Origin: Actinocorallia populi
GTDB taxonomy: Bacteria > Actinomycetota > Actinomycetes > Streptosporangiales > Streptosporangiaceae
DNA: 64,000 nt
Assembly (NCBI RefSeq): GCF_002995495.1
Contig: NZ_PVZV01000001.1
Coordinates: forward strand, 62,001-126,000
Direction of reading: 5' to 3'
Shown here: piece by piece, positions 1 to 7,852 of the stretch
Numbering within the stretch: the stretch's first letter is position 1
Layout: the number at the start of each line of letters is the position of its first letter
Program-made: the position numbers and the translations under genes
The notes under the pieces: model-generated
Seen by the model: only the letters and a program-made list of their open reading frames with translations
Database searches by the model: none
Told to the model about the DNA's origin: nothing

Positions 1-564
1 AGGCAGGAGCTCGCCGAGCGGTACTCCCCGATCACCCTGGAACCGGAGAAGCTGCGGTTCGTCGACAGGCTCGCGGCCGACTCGCGGATGGTCGCGCTCA
101 ACCACACCGCGGGCCTGTCGCTGCCGCAGCAGACGCAGATGGCGCTGTTCGCGCTGTTCGCGCTCACCGACGAGCAGGACGAGTACAAGCGCCGCTGCCA
201 GGGCATCATCGCCGAGAGGCTGGCCGCGCTGACCGAAAGCTGGGAGATCCGCCCCGCCGACAACCCCGACGCCGCGCACTACTACGCCGAGCTCGACATC
301 CTCGTCTGGGCCGAGAAGAAGCACGGCAAGGCGTTCGCCACCTGGCTGCAGAACAACCACGAACCCGTCGACATCCTCTTCCGGCTGGCCGAGAACCACT
401 CGGTCATCCTGCTGCCCGGCGGCGGGTTCGACGCCCCCGAATGGTCGATCCGCGTCTCGCTCGCCAACCTGCCGACGGAGTCCTACGCGAAGATCAGTAC
501 CTGGCTGGAGGAGACCACCAGGTCCTACAAGGACGAGTACGACCGCGCGCACAGGGCGAGGTGA
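1..564 (+). CDS. aspD: Bifunctional aspartate transaminase / aspartate 4-decarboxylase, C-terminal part
   Basis: The reading frame is open from base 1, so the start lies outside the window; 187 codons are present. The family is a PLP-dependent fold-type I enzyme of about 530 residues that decarboxylates L-aspartate to L-alanine and CO2. The visible part is the C-terminal small domain, with the family-like stretches HTAGLSLPQQTQM and LLPGGGFDAPEWSIRVSLANL, the latter containing the arginine that binds the substrate carboxylate in this fold. Its stop codon overlaps the GTG start of the aspartate:alanine exchanger gene (GTGA), which strongly supports the substrate: the two proteins form a decarboxylation cycle that generates proton motive force and consumes acid. 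Family assignment is by recognition of sequence and neighbour. Confidence 0.85.
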   Translation, partial: RQELAERYSPITLEPEKLRFVDRLAADSRMVALNHTAGLSLPQQTQMALFALFALTDEQDEYKRRCQGIIAERLAALTESWEIRPADNPDAAHYYAELDILVWAEKKHGKAFATWLQNNHEPVDILFRLAENHSVILLPGGGFDAPEWSIRVSLANLPTESYAKISTWLEETTRSYKDEYDRAHRAR

Positions 565-2255
565 CGCCGTTGCAGTGGTTCCAGAAGCTGCTCCAGGGCA
601 CTCCCGAACTCGCGCTCTTCCTCTGCCTGGCCCTCGGTTACGCCATCGGCAGGGTGAAGGTGTGGAAGCTGTCCCTCGGCGGGATCGCCGGCACGCTCAT
701 CGTGGCGATCCTCGTGGGGATGGCGGGCGAGGTCTCCCTCAACGACCAGGTGAAGAACATCGCCTTCGCCCTGTTCATCTTCACGCTCGGCTACCTGAGC
801 GGCCCGTCGTTCTTCGCCAGCCTCAACCGCCGGAGCCTGCGCTACGGCGTGTTCACCGTCATCGAGGTCGTCTCGCTCCTGGCGATCACCGCGGCCGCCG
901 TCCTGCTCCTCGACCTGGACGCGGGCACCGCCGCCGGGCTGATGGGCGGCGGCGCCACCGAGTCGGCCGTCGTCGGCACCGCCACCGACGCCATCGGCAA
1001 GCTGAACCTGCCGCCCGACCAGATCCAGACGCTCCAGGCCAACGTCGGCACCGCGTACTCGATCTCCTACATCTGCGGGCTCATCACGATCGTGCTGCTC
1101 ACCAGCCAGATCGCCCCGGCGGTCATGCGGATCGACCTGCGGGCCGAGGCACGCAAGCTGTGGACGCAGATCGGCGGCGGCGCCGAGGACCCCGCGCAGG
1201 CCACGGCGCTGCCCGACCTCGTCGGCCGCGCCCACACCGTGACCGTCGCCGACGGCTCCGCGGTCTCGGCGGTGGAGGGCTCGCTGGGGCCGCACGCGAC
1301 CGTCGAACGGGTCATCCGGAACGGGCGGCGCCTGGACTTCGAGCCCGGCACCCGCCTGCGCGCCGGAGACGTCCTGGTCCTGGTCGGCCGCCGCGACCCG
1401 CTGATCCACGCCGACGAGCTGATCGGGCCCGAGGTCGCCGCGCACGGCCTGGACTTCGACCTCGACGTCGAGCAGGTCCTCCTCACCACCAAGGCGGCCA
1501 GGGGCGTGACCCTCGGCGAGCTGAAGACCCACGTCCCCCCGGACGCGCACGGCGTCTTCCTCACCGGCGTCACCCGCATGGACCACCGGCTCCCGCTGCG
1601 GGACGGCACGCAGCTGAACACCGGTGACGTCGTGCGCCTCACCGGGGCGAGGTCCGACGTCAGGACCTACGCGAAGAAGATCGGTTTCGTCCTGGACACC
1701 TCGGTCAAGGCGGACTTCGTCTTCATCGCCCTCGGCGTCACCCTGGGCTTTCTCATCGGCAAGCTCACCCTCACCCTCGGCGCGGTGCCGCTGTCCCTGG
1801 GCACCGGCGGCGGCTGCCTGCTGTCCGGCCTGCTGTTCGGCTGGCTGCGCGCCAGGCACCCGACGTTCGGCCAGTACGACCCGGCCGCCGCGTCCGTCAT
1901 CAAGGACCTGGGCCTGGCCGCCTTCATCTGCGCCGTCGGCCTCACCTCCGGCCCGCAGGCCGTCGAGCTGATCGAGAAGTTCGGCCTCGCGCTGCCCGTC
2001 GCGGGCGTCCTCATGACGTTGATCCCCGCCTGCATCTCGCTGGTGGTCGCCTGGAAGCTCATGAAACTGCCGGCGCCGCTCGCGCTGGGCTCCGTCGCCG
2101 GGCAGCAGTGCTCGACGCCCGCGATCACCGCGGTCCAGGGGATCGCGGGGAACGCCACGCCGCTGATGTCGTACACGATCGTCTACGCGCTCTCCAACGT
2201 CGTGCTGCCGCTCCTCGGCCCCGTCGTCGTCGCCATGGCCCGTTCCCTGGGCTGA
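561..2255 (+). CDS. aspT: Aspartate:alanine exchanger (AAE family)
   Basis: 564 residues from a GTG that overlaps the upstream decarboxylase stop. The layout is that of AspT/YidE proteins: about five hydrophobic segments in residues 1-190, a cytosolic middle with two TrkA-C (RCK_C) domains at about 228-290 and 303-377, then a second membrane half from about 385 to the end. Glycine-rich stretches such as GLMGGGATESAVVGTATDA and GSVAGQQCSTPAITAVQG occupy equivalent places in the two halves. AspT exchanges external aspartate for internal alanine; with the intracellular decarboxylase this electrogenic exchange makes a proton motive force. Coupling by a 4-base overlap implies co-translation. A start further upstream would run inside the decarboxylase gene and is not needed. 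Confidence 0.9.
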   Translation: MTPLQWFQKLLQGTPELALFLCLALGYAIGRVKVWKLSLGGIAGTLIVAILVGMAGEVSLNDQVKNIAFALFIFTLGYLSGPSFFASLNRRSLRYGVFTVIEVVSLLAITAAAVLLLDLDAGTAAGLMGGGATESAVVGTATDAIGKLNLPPDQIQTLQANVGTAYSISYICGLITIVLLTSQIAPAVMRIDLRAEARKLWTQIGGGAEDPAQATALPDLVGRAHTVTVADGSAVSAVEGSLGPHATVERVIRNGRRLDFEPGTRLRAGDVLVLVGRRDPLIHADELIGPEVAAHGLDFDLDVEQVLLTTKAARGVTLGELKTHVPPDAHGVFLTGVTRMDHRLPLRDGTQLNTGDVVRLTGARSDVRTYAKKIGFVLDTSVKADFVFIALGVTLGFLIGKLTLTLGAVPLSLGTGGGCLLSGLLFGWLRARHPTFGQYDPAAASVIKDLGLAAFICAVGLTSGPQAVELIEKFGLALPVAGVLMTLIPACISLVVAWKLMKLPAPLALGSVAGQQCSTPAITAVQGIAGNATPLMSYTIVYALSNVVLPLLGPVVVAMARSLG

Positions 2256-2290
2256 TCGGCCTGTCCCTTCGCGAACCCGCCGCCCGACTG

Positions 2291-2314
2291 CAACCGTGCC
2301 CCGAAGCCCGGCGT
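2291..2314 (+). promoter_or_regulatory. ECF-type promoter of the sigma factor gene
   Basis: CAACC at 2291-2295 is followed after exactly 16 bases by CGT at 2312-2314. The AAC-type -35 with a CGT -10 at 16-17 bp is the general ECF pattern in actinobacteria. It lies 33 bases upstream of the GTG start of an ECF sigma gene, which suggests autoregulation. This is a motif match only. Confidence 0.45.
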
Positions 2315-2346
2315 GTATTGGACGACATCCGAGCCGAGGGGGCGAT

Positions 2347-2856
2347 GTGGCGGACGAAGAGAGTTTCGCCGAGTTCTACCGTGGCGCTTATCCGGGCCTC
2401 GTCATCGAGCTCTACGCCTACACCGGCGATCTGGGCGAGGCGCAGGACGCGGCGCAGGAGGCGTTCACCCGGGCGTGGCCCCGCTGGGACCGGGTCGGCT
2501 CGTACGACCAGCCGCGCGCCTGGGTGGCGCGGGTCGGCTACCGGCTGGCCGTCAGCCGGTGGCGCAAGGCGCGCAACACGCTCGCGAGCCTGTGGCGGCA
2601 CGGCCCGCAACCGGACGTCGCCCCGCCGGGCGTCGTGTCGGTGGCGCTGGTCGACGCGCTGCGCCTGATCCCGGAGAAACAGCGGCGCGCCGTCGTGCTG
2701 CACCACATGGGCGGCTACTCGGTCGCCGAGATCGCGGCCATGAGCGGGGCCGCCGAAGGAACGGTCAAGGCCTGGTTGTCCCGCGGACGCCGGCGGCTGG
2801 CCGAACTGCTCGCAGACGAGACGGACGAGACGAAGGAGACCAGCCGGCATGCGTGA
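2347..2856 (+). CDS. RNA polymerase sigma factor, ECF (SigE-type) family
   Basis: 169 residues from GTG 2347, preceded by GAGGGGG at a good distance. The protein opens with a typical ECF sigma2 region (SFAEFYRGAYPGLV, then DAAQEAFTRAW at about 36-46) and ends with a sigma4 region (residues about 100-155: PEKQRRAVVLHHMGGYSVAEIAAMSG, then TVKAWLSRGRRRL). It directs RNA polymerase to a small regulon. The next gene starts inside its last codons (8-base overlap) and encodes a membrane-anchored protein, the usual position of a cognate anti-sigma or partner. An ECF-like promoter 33 bases upstream suggests self-activation. Confidence 0.88.
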   Translation: MADEESFAEFYRGAYPGLVIELYAYTGDLGEAQDAAQEAFTRAWPRWDRVGSYDQPRAWVARVGYRLAVSRWRKARNTLASLWRHGPQPDVAPPGVVSVALVDALRLIPEKQRRAVVLHHMGGYSVAEIAAMSGAAEGTVKAWLSRGRRRLAELLADETDETKETSRHA

Positions 2857-3640
2857 AGTCGACCCCCTCTTCCAGGAGCTGCGCGACGGCATGCTCCACC
2901 ACGTGACCGGCCCCGAACCCGCGAAGGTCATCGCACGCGCCCGCGCCCGCACCGTCCGGCGCAGGTTCACGGCCGGCGCCCTCGCCGCGGCCGTCGCGGT
3001 GAGCGTCGTCGCCTTCCAGGGCGGCCCCGGCCGCGACGCCCCGCCCCCGGTGCTGACGACCTCCTCTCCCGCGCCCGTCCAGGAGACGCCGCTCAAGCTC
3101 AAGGACCTGCTCTACGCCGAGCAGGCGGCCAAGGGAAGCCGCATCCGCTGGTACACCAGCACCGACAAGGACGGCGGTTCGCTGTTCATCCAGACCTGCG
3201 GCGGCGGCACCGAGGAGGAGAGCGACCCTCTCGGCGTCGAGATCCCCGGCACCGACCGGCGCTTCCACATCAAGTACGAGGGCAACCTCGAACCCGGCAA
3301 CGAGATGACCACGACCTCACGCGGCGAAGAGGTCATCGTCTTCACCGACGAGGCCACGGCCCGCCGGACGATGAACGACATCACCACCTGGGCCGGACAG
3401 TGCGAGAAGAAGAGCATCGTCCTGGGCCGCCCCCGGATCGGCGACGAGGCGGTCAGCACCGTCTGGACCGAACCCGACAGCCCCGAGCCCCAGCGCACCA
3501 ACGGCGTCGCCGCCCGCCAGGGCCGCGTCATCGTGGTCTACGGCGACCTCCGCAACAACGGACGCCCCCTGGCGACCCTCGCCGACCACGAACACGACGC
3601 CCGCACCATGGTCGACAAACTGAAGTCCCTCGGCTACTGA
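2849..3640 (+). CDS. Single-pass membrane protein coupled to the sigma factor
   Basis: 263 residues. A basic cytosolic N-terminus of about 38 residues (PEPAKVIARARARTVRRR) precedes one membrane segment at about 40-57, then a Pro/Thr-rich linker and a soluble extracytoplasmic domain with two cysteines. The gene overlaps the sigma gene by 8 bases, so it is translationally coupled. The topology (short cytosolic tail, one TM, external sensor domain) is that of anti-sigma partners, but I see no zinc-binding HxxxCxxC motif and no recognised anti-sigma domain, so the partner role is inferred from position. Proteins of this shape commonly follow SigE-type ECF genes in actinomycetes. Confidence 0.7.
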   Translation: MREVDPLFQELRDGMLHHVTGPEPAKVIARARARTVRRRFTAGALAAAVAVSVVAFQGGPGRDAPPPVLTTSSPAPVQETPLKLKDLLYAEQAAKGSRIRWYTSTDKDGGSLFIQTCGGGTEEESDPLGVEIPGTDRRFHIKYEGNLEPGNEMTTTSRGEEVIVFTDEATARRTMNDITTWAGQCEKKSIVLGRPRIGDEAVSTVWTEPDSPEPQRTNGVAARQGRVIVVYGDLRNNGRPLATLADHEHDARTMVDKLKSLGY

Positions 3641-3846
3641 CCCGCGCCGCCCCGCCGCATGGCGGGACATTCGATCTCGCACGAACGTCTCTTGACCGAG
3701 AGCAGGAGAAAAGGAATGCTTCCCATCTCCAAATGCCGGAAAGACGCCATATGGATCACGGTTCCACGTCCGGAGGCAGGCACATGACCAAGGCGTCTCC
3801 TTCATCCCCGACGCCGCCGTCGCCGCGTCGCGCTCAACGCTGAACC

Positions 3847-4203
3847 GTGCGATGGGACCGGACCGCACGCGTCCGCGGGGAGATCCGCGACGACACTCAC
3901 GAGGGCTTCCCGGCCCCGGGCGTGCCCCCCGTTCACCGGAGTCACTTCACCCGCACTTCGCCATGGCTTCCGGCCTGCGCACCCGAAAACAAATTCACAT
4001 TCGACAAAAACCCAACAGTTCCGGCGATCGACCCCGGGAACAACATCCGATGCGCGACCACGAACTCGAGGGGCGTCGTCACGTTCAGGGTCAACCGCGA
4101 CGCGGAGTACAAGGTCACCATCGACGCGAGCAACAAGTTCAACGCCTTCGAAAGTGAGTCGTTCTCGTCCAACGACACCGGCGTCGGGATCCCCTTCCGG
4201 TAG
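3847..4203 (+). CDS. Hypothetical protein, possibly a decayed secreted gene
   Basis: An open frame of 118 codons whose last 71 residues (from about base 3988) read as real protein: balanced composition, beta-strand-like segments (NKFTFDKNPTV, RGVVTFRVNRDAEYKVTID) and codon use unlike the shadow frames. The first 40 or so residues look non-coding, and no ribosome site precedes the ATG. A 19-codon frame with a good ribosome site (GGAGG, ATG at 3784) stops at 3843 and could be the displaced 5' end. A perfect hairpin follows 51 bases after the stop. This is either a small gene with an unrecognised start (GTG 3922 is in frame) or a frameshifted remnant. Function unknown. Confidence 0.35.
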   Translation: MRWDRTARVRGEIRDDTHEGFPAPGVPPVHRSHFTRTSPWLPACAPENKFTFDKNPTVPAIDPGNNIRCATTNSRGVVTFRVNRDAEYKVTIDASNKFNAFESESFSSNDTGVGIPFR

Positions 4204-4254
4204 GCCGGCTGTTCTCGCCTAGCGGCATCGGAGGCCGATCCACCGCCGGGACAA

Positions 4255-4284
4255 GGGGCCGCATGGACGCTTCCATGCGGCCCC
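4255..4284 (+). terminator. Perfect 13-bp hairpin
   Basis: Bases 4255-4267 pair perfectly with 4272-4284 around a 4-base loop (CGCT). There is no T-tract, as is usual for high-GC actinomycete terminators. It follows the small frame ending at 4203 and precedes the potassium transporter gene. Confidence 0.75.
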
Positions 4285-4478
4285 GCGAGTTTCCCGGCGT
4301 CCTTCCGCCCCTGAACGCTCTTTCGCTCCAGGGACCCCTACCTCACCTTGACCAGGCCTTTTGTCTGGTTCATCCGGCCGGTGGAGAGAAGCCACTGAGG
4401 GGCCGGAATGCCGTTCGTGAGGAGCCCGCATGGTCGAGAGGGAAGAGCTCGTGCAGGTTCTTTCGGGCATTTCGTGAC

Positions 4479-6338
4479 ATGGCTACGGTGCCGTATGAGG
4501 GGGATCCGGCGGCCGCCGGGAGGGCGCCTGTTCGCGGGAGGCGGCTTCCGCTCCGCCATGGGGAGGGCGACAAGCGGCATCTGACCAGTTTTCAGGGGTT
4601 GGCGGCGCTCTCCCTGGACGCGCTCAGTTCAGTGGCGTACGGGCCTGAGCAGGTCGCGCTCGTCCTGGCCGCGGCCGGTGCCGCGGCGGTCGGCGAGACC
4701 CTGCCGATCACGGTGGCCATCGCGCTTCTGCTGCTCGTGCTGGTGCTCTCCTACCGGCAGGTCATCGCCGCGCGGCCTGAAGGCGGCGGCTCCTACGGAG
4801 TCGCCAAGCAGGAGCTGGGGCGCGGGGCGAGCCTGGTGGCCGGCGCGGCTCTGATCGTCGACTACGTGCTCACCGTGGCGGTCAGCCTCGCCGCGGCCGC
4901 CGCGAGTCTGGCCTCCGCGTTCCCCGTCCTGCGGCCGTACCTGCTGGAGACGTGCCTGGTGGGGCTGGTCCTGCTGACCGTCGTGAACCTGTACGGGATC
5001 TCCGACAGCGCGCGGGTGCTGATGCTGCCCACCGCCTTGTTCGTGGTGTGCGTCCTCGGTGTGGTGGTGCTCGGGCTGGCGCGTTCCGCACCGGCGGCGA
5101 CGCTGGGGGCGCCCGAGCGCGTTCCGGTGACCGAGGCGCTGACGGTGCTGCTCGTCCTCCGGGCGTTCTCCTCCGGCTGCTCCTCGCTGACGGGGGTGGA
5201 GGCCATCGCCAACGGGGTGCCGATGTTCCGCGAACCGCGGGTCCGGCGGGCCCAGCGGACCGAGGTCATGCTCGGCCTGCTGCTCGGCACGATGCTCGTC
5301 GGCCTGGCCGTGCTCATCCACCGCGACGAGGTGCTGCCGCGGGAGGGGGTGACGATCCTCGCCCAGCTCGTGGCGGGCTCCTACGGGACGGGCTGGGCGT
5401 TCTACGCGACGAACATCGTGGTCGCGATCGGTCTGGGGCTGGCCGCCAACACGAGTTTCGGCGGGCTGCCCGTGCTGCTGAGCCTGCTGGCCCGCGACAG
5501 GCGCCTGCCGTCCCTGTTCGCCCTGCGCACCGAACGCCCGGTCTACCGGTACGGCGTCGCCGCCGTGGGGCTGCTGGCCGCGCTCCTGCTGATCGCCGTG
5601 GACGGGGACACGCACCGGCTGATCCCCCTGTTCGCCGTCGGTGTCTTCATCGGCTTCACCATCAGCCAGGTCGGCATGGTCAGGCACTGGCACCGGCTGC
5701 GCCCGCCGCACTGGCCCGGCAAGGCACTGCTCAACGGCACGGGCGCGGCGCTCACCCTCGTCGCCGCCCTGGTGCTGCTGGTCTCGAAGTTCACCGAGGG
5801 CGCCTGGATCGTCGCCGTCGTCATCCCCCTGTTCGTCCTGATGTTCACCCGTATCGAGCGCTACTACACCGAGGTGCGGGGCGAGCTGGGAATCGGCCGC
5901 CTCCCCGCCCGGCCCGTCCGGCCCGCCGCGGCCGCCGACCCCGGCAAGAAGGTCGTCATCCCGATCGGCAGGCTCGACGTCCTGGCGGAGCGGGCCGTCG
6001 GCGCCGGCCTGGCCCTGGGGGGCGAGGTCGTCGTCGTGTCGGTCTGCGCCACGCGGGAGGAGTGCGCCACCCTGCACGACGCCTGGGCCGAGTGGGATCC
6101 CGGCGTCCGGCTGGACGCCGTCCTCGATCCCGGCCGCACCCTGGTGCGGCCGCTGCTCGGCTACATCCGCAAGGTGGAGGAGGCCGGGTACTGGACCGTC
6201 GTCCTCATCCCGATCCTGGTGCCCCGGCATTTCCGCTACCAGTTCCTGCACAACCAGCGCGGTCTCTTCCTGGCCGAGGCGCTCAAGGAGCACACGGGCG
6301 TGGTGGTCTGCCTCCTTCCCTTCCACCTCGAACCCTGA
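4479..6338 (+). CDS. kimA: KimA-type high-affinity potassium transporter (APC superfamily)
   Basis: About 619 residues from ATG 4479; the ribosome site is weak, and GTG 4488 is an alternative. About twelve membrane segments fill residues 35-470 and a soluble C-terminal domain follows (about 485-619). Landmarks match Bacillus KimA (YdaO) closely: LSLDALSSVAYGPEQ near the start, SYRQVIAARPEGGGSYGVAKQ in the TM1-TM3 region, RAFSSGCSSLTGVEAIANGVP, and a C-terminus ending LFLAEALKEHTGVVVCLLPFH. KimA is a proton-coupled K+ importer inhibited by c-di-AMP. No ydaO-type c-di-AMP riboswitch is recognisable upstream. The gene is often annotated only as an amino acid permease. It stands alone, followed after 33 bases by a MerR regulator. 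Confidence 0.82.
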   Translation: MATVPYEGDPAAAGRAPVRGRRLPLRHGEGDKRHLTSFQGLAALSLDALSSVAYGPEQVALVLAAAGAAAVGETLPITVAIALLLLVLVLSYRQVIAARPEGGGSYGVAKQELGRGASLVAGAALIVDYVLTVAVSLAAAAASLASAFPVLRPYLLETCLVGLVLLTVVNLYGISDSARVLMLPTALFVVCVLGVVVLGLARSAPAATLGAPERVPVTEALTVLLVLRAFSSGCSSLTGVEAIANGVPMFREPRVRRAQRTEVMLGLLLGTMLVGLAVLIHRDEVLPREGVTILAQLVAGSYGTGWAFYATNIVVAIGLGLAANTSFGGLPVLLSLLARDRRLPSLFALRTERPVYRYGVAAVGLLAALLLIAVDGDTHRLIPLFAVGVFIGFTISQVGMVRHWHRLRPPHWPGKALLNGTGAALTLVAALVLLVSKFTEGAWIVAVVIPLFVLMFTRIERYYTEVRGELGIGRLPARPVRPAAAADPGKKVVIPIGRLDVLAERAVGAGLALGGEVVVVSVCATREECATLHDAWAEWDPGVRLDAVLDPGRTLVRPLLGYIRKVEEAGYWTVVLIPILVPRHFRYQFLHNQRGLFLAEALKEHTGVVVCLLPFHLEP

Positions 6339-6371
6339 CGGCGGCCGGGCTCTCCCCGACCGGGAGGGTCC

Positions 6372-7175
6372 ATGCTGGAGCACGTGAACGGAGATCTCCT
6401 GCCGATCGGGCAGTTCGCCCGGCTGAGCCGGTTGAGCGTCAAGCAGCTGCGGCACTACGACGAGCTGGGCCTGCTGGTCCCCGCGTACGTGGACGCCGAT
6501 TCCGGTTACCGCTACTACCGGCGCGAGCAGGCCAGGCAGGCGTTGTCGATCGGGTTGTTGCGCTCGCTGGACGTGCCGTTGCCGGTCATCTCCGAGGTGC
6601 TGTCGGGAACGGCGGAGGCCCTCGGCGGGGTGCGCGAGGCTCTGGAGGCGGAGCTGGCGAGACGGCGGCGGACGCTCGCGGCGCTGGAACGCGTGATCGC
6701 CGACGGGCTGCCGGCCCTGCCCGTGCAGGTGGTCACCGAGCCGTCCCGACGTGTGGTGGTGACCCGCGAGCACGCAAGCGGGCCCGCCGACGTCGCCCGC
6801 GCCACGTCAGCGGCGATCGCCCGGCTGATGCAAGGCTCGCCTCCGGCCGGGCCGCCGCAGCTGATCGGCCTGTTCCCGATCGAGCTGAGCGATGCCTTCG
6901 AGGTGCGCGCCGCCCTCGTCGTCGACCGAGATGACGCGACGGAGCGGGCGGGCCTCAGCGTGGAGGCGCTGCCCGGCGGGACGTTCGCGTGCGCGACGCA
7001 CGTCGGCCCCTACGACCAGATCTCCCTCACCTCCCACGCCGTGCTGGCCTGGTGCGCCGAACGGGGACACCCGCTGCGCGGCCCGATCCGCGAGGTGTAC
7101 GTCTCCGACCCTGCCGTCACCGAGCCCGACAGGCTCGTCACCCACCTGATGATCCCTTTGGAGGAGAGGGCATGA
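6372..7175 (+). CDS. MerR-family regulator with GyrI-like effector domain
   Basis: 267 residues from ATG 6372 with GGGAGG just upstream. An N-terminal MerR winged helix (residues about 10-80: LPIGQFARLSRLSVKQLRHYDELGLL, then a SGYRYY turn) is followed by a helical dimerisation segment and a GyrI-like ligand-binding domain from about 125 to the end (GTFACATHVGPYDQISLTSHAVLAWC, EVYVSDPAV). This is the BmrR/TipA-type build, in which binding of cationic or amphipathic drugs twists the promoter. No adjacent efflux gene is present, so the target is unknown. Its stop overlaps the ATG of a 19-codon frame. Confidence 0.88.
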   Translation: MLEHVNGDLLPIGQFARLSRLSVKQLRHYDELGLLVPAYVDADSGYRYYRREQARQALSIGLLRSLDVPLPVISEVLSGTAEALGGVREALEAELARRRRTLAALERVIADGLPALPVQVVTEPSRRVVVTREHASGPADVARATSAAIARLMQGSPPAGPPQLIGLFPIELSDAFEVRAALVVDRDDATERAGLSVEALPGGTFACATHVGPYDQISLTSHAVLAWCAERGHPLRGPIREVYVSDPAVTEPDRLVTHLMIPLEERA

Positions 7176-7231
7176 CCCCCACGGCCCCGTCACCGCGCAC
7201 CCTGCTGCGCCAGCCGGTACGCCCGGCCTGA
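7172..7231 (+). CDS. 19-residue frame coupled to the MerR gene
   Basis: ATG 7172 overlaps the MerR stop (ATGA) and has a strong ribosome site (GGAGGAGAGGGC) in front, yet the frame ends after MTPTAPSPRTLLRQPVRPA. It could be the surviving 5' end of a lost downstream gene or a short peptide. The hairpin at 7220-7240 overlaps its end. Confidence 0.35.
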   Translation: MTPTAPSPRTLLRQPVRPA

Positions 7232-7240
7232 CGCCGGGTG
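7220..7240. terminator. Hairpin between convergent genes
   Basis: An 8-bp stem (7220-7227 with 7233-7240, one G-U pair) and a 5-base loop lie between the MerR gene (+) and the acetyltransferase gene (-). It could serve both. Confidence 0.5.
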
Positions 7241-7245
7241 CGGTG

Positions 7246-7800
7246 TCATTCCGAGGCGCTCCGTGCGACGGACGGCTCCTCCCGGTCGGCTCGTACGGGC
7301 TTCTCGAGGAGGGTGAAGGACTTGGACATCCCGCCCGGTTGTGGTTTGCCCGGCTTGTGGCCGACGACCCGGTAACCGGCGTCGAGGTAGTACGCGTTCA
7401 GGCGGGCGTTGCCGGCCAGGCAGTCGAGGCGCGTCAGCGTTCGGCCCGCCTCGGCCACGCGGCGCTCCGCGGCGCGCAGAAGCCGCCGTCCCGTCCCGGG
7501 CGGGACGCTGCCGTGGGCCACCATCAGCCGGTGCACGTAGCCGGCCGTCGGCGGCTGCGGCCCCCAGGCGTCCTCGTCCTCCCACCACAACTCCCAGGCC
7601 CCGGCCACGCGGCCGTCGGTCTCCGCGAGCCAGACCTCCCCGCTCGCCATGACCCGGCGGAAGTGGTCCGCGTCCAGTTGGCCCGGCCGCCACTGGTCGG
7701 TGACGCCTCGGGCGAGCATCCAGCGGGCGGCGTCGTCGCGCAGGCGCACGACGGTGGCGAGATCGGCCTCACCGGCGAGGCGGAAGTGGAGAGCGCTCAC
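7246..7800 (-). CDS. GNAT-family N-acetyltransferase
   Basis: 184 residues. The GNAT fold is visible: beta1 and alpha1 in FRLAGEADLATVVRLRDDAARW, a central strand GRVAGAWELWW, motif A around residues 87-115 (YVHRLMVAHGSVPPGTGRRLLRAAERRV, with the acetyl-CoA pyrophosphate loop reading VPPGTGRRL), and motif B with LNAYYLDAGYRVVG. It should transfer an acetyl group from acetyl-CoA to an amine; the substrate cannot be read from sequence. The C-terminal 15 residues after KPVRADREE are a low-complexity tail. It is transcribed towards the MerR gene and away from the TetR gene. Confidence 0.85.
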   Translation of the reverse strand: MSALHFRLAGEADLATVVRLRDDAARWMLARGVTDQWRPGQLDADHFRRVMASGEVWLAETDGRVAGAWELWWEDEDAWGPQPPTAGYVHRLMVAHGSVPPGTGRRLLRAAERRVAEAGRTLTRLDCLAGNARLNAYYLDAGYRVVGHKPGKPQPGGMSKSFTLLEKPVRADREEPSVARSASE

Positions 7801-7852
7801 GCCGCGATCCTCGCACAGGTCCCGATGCCCGCCACTGCCGTGGTGAACCCGG

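Noticed and set aside
525-1859. Long minus-strand open frame opposite the transporter gene
   Set aside because: It lies across the AspT gene with a skewed Arg/Gly/Asp composition from high-GC third positions; no domain and no ribosome site.
4373-4407. Hairpin upstream of the potassium transporter as a riboswitch
   Set aside because: The sequence does not show the conserved ydaO (c-di-AMP) core elements; an ordinary hairpin is just as likely.
4629-6773. 714-codon minus-strand open frame opposite the potassium transporter
   Set aside because: Composition (His/Gln/Arg/Pro rich) is that of a shadow frame and it would cross two real genes.
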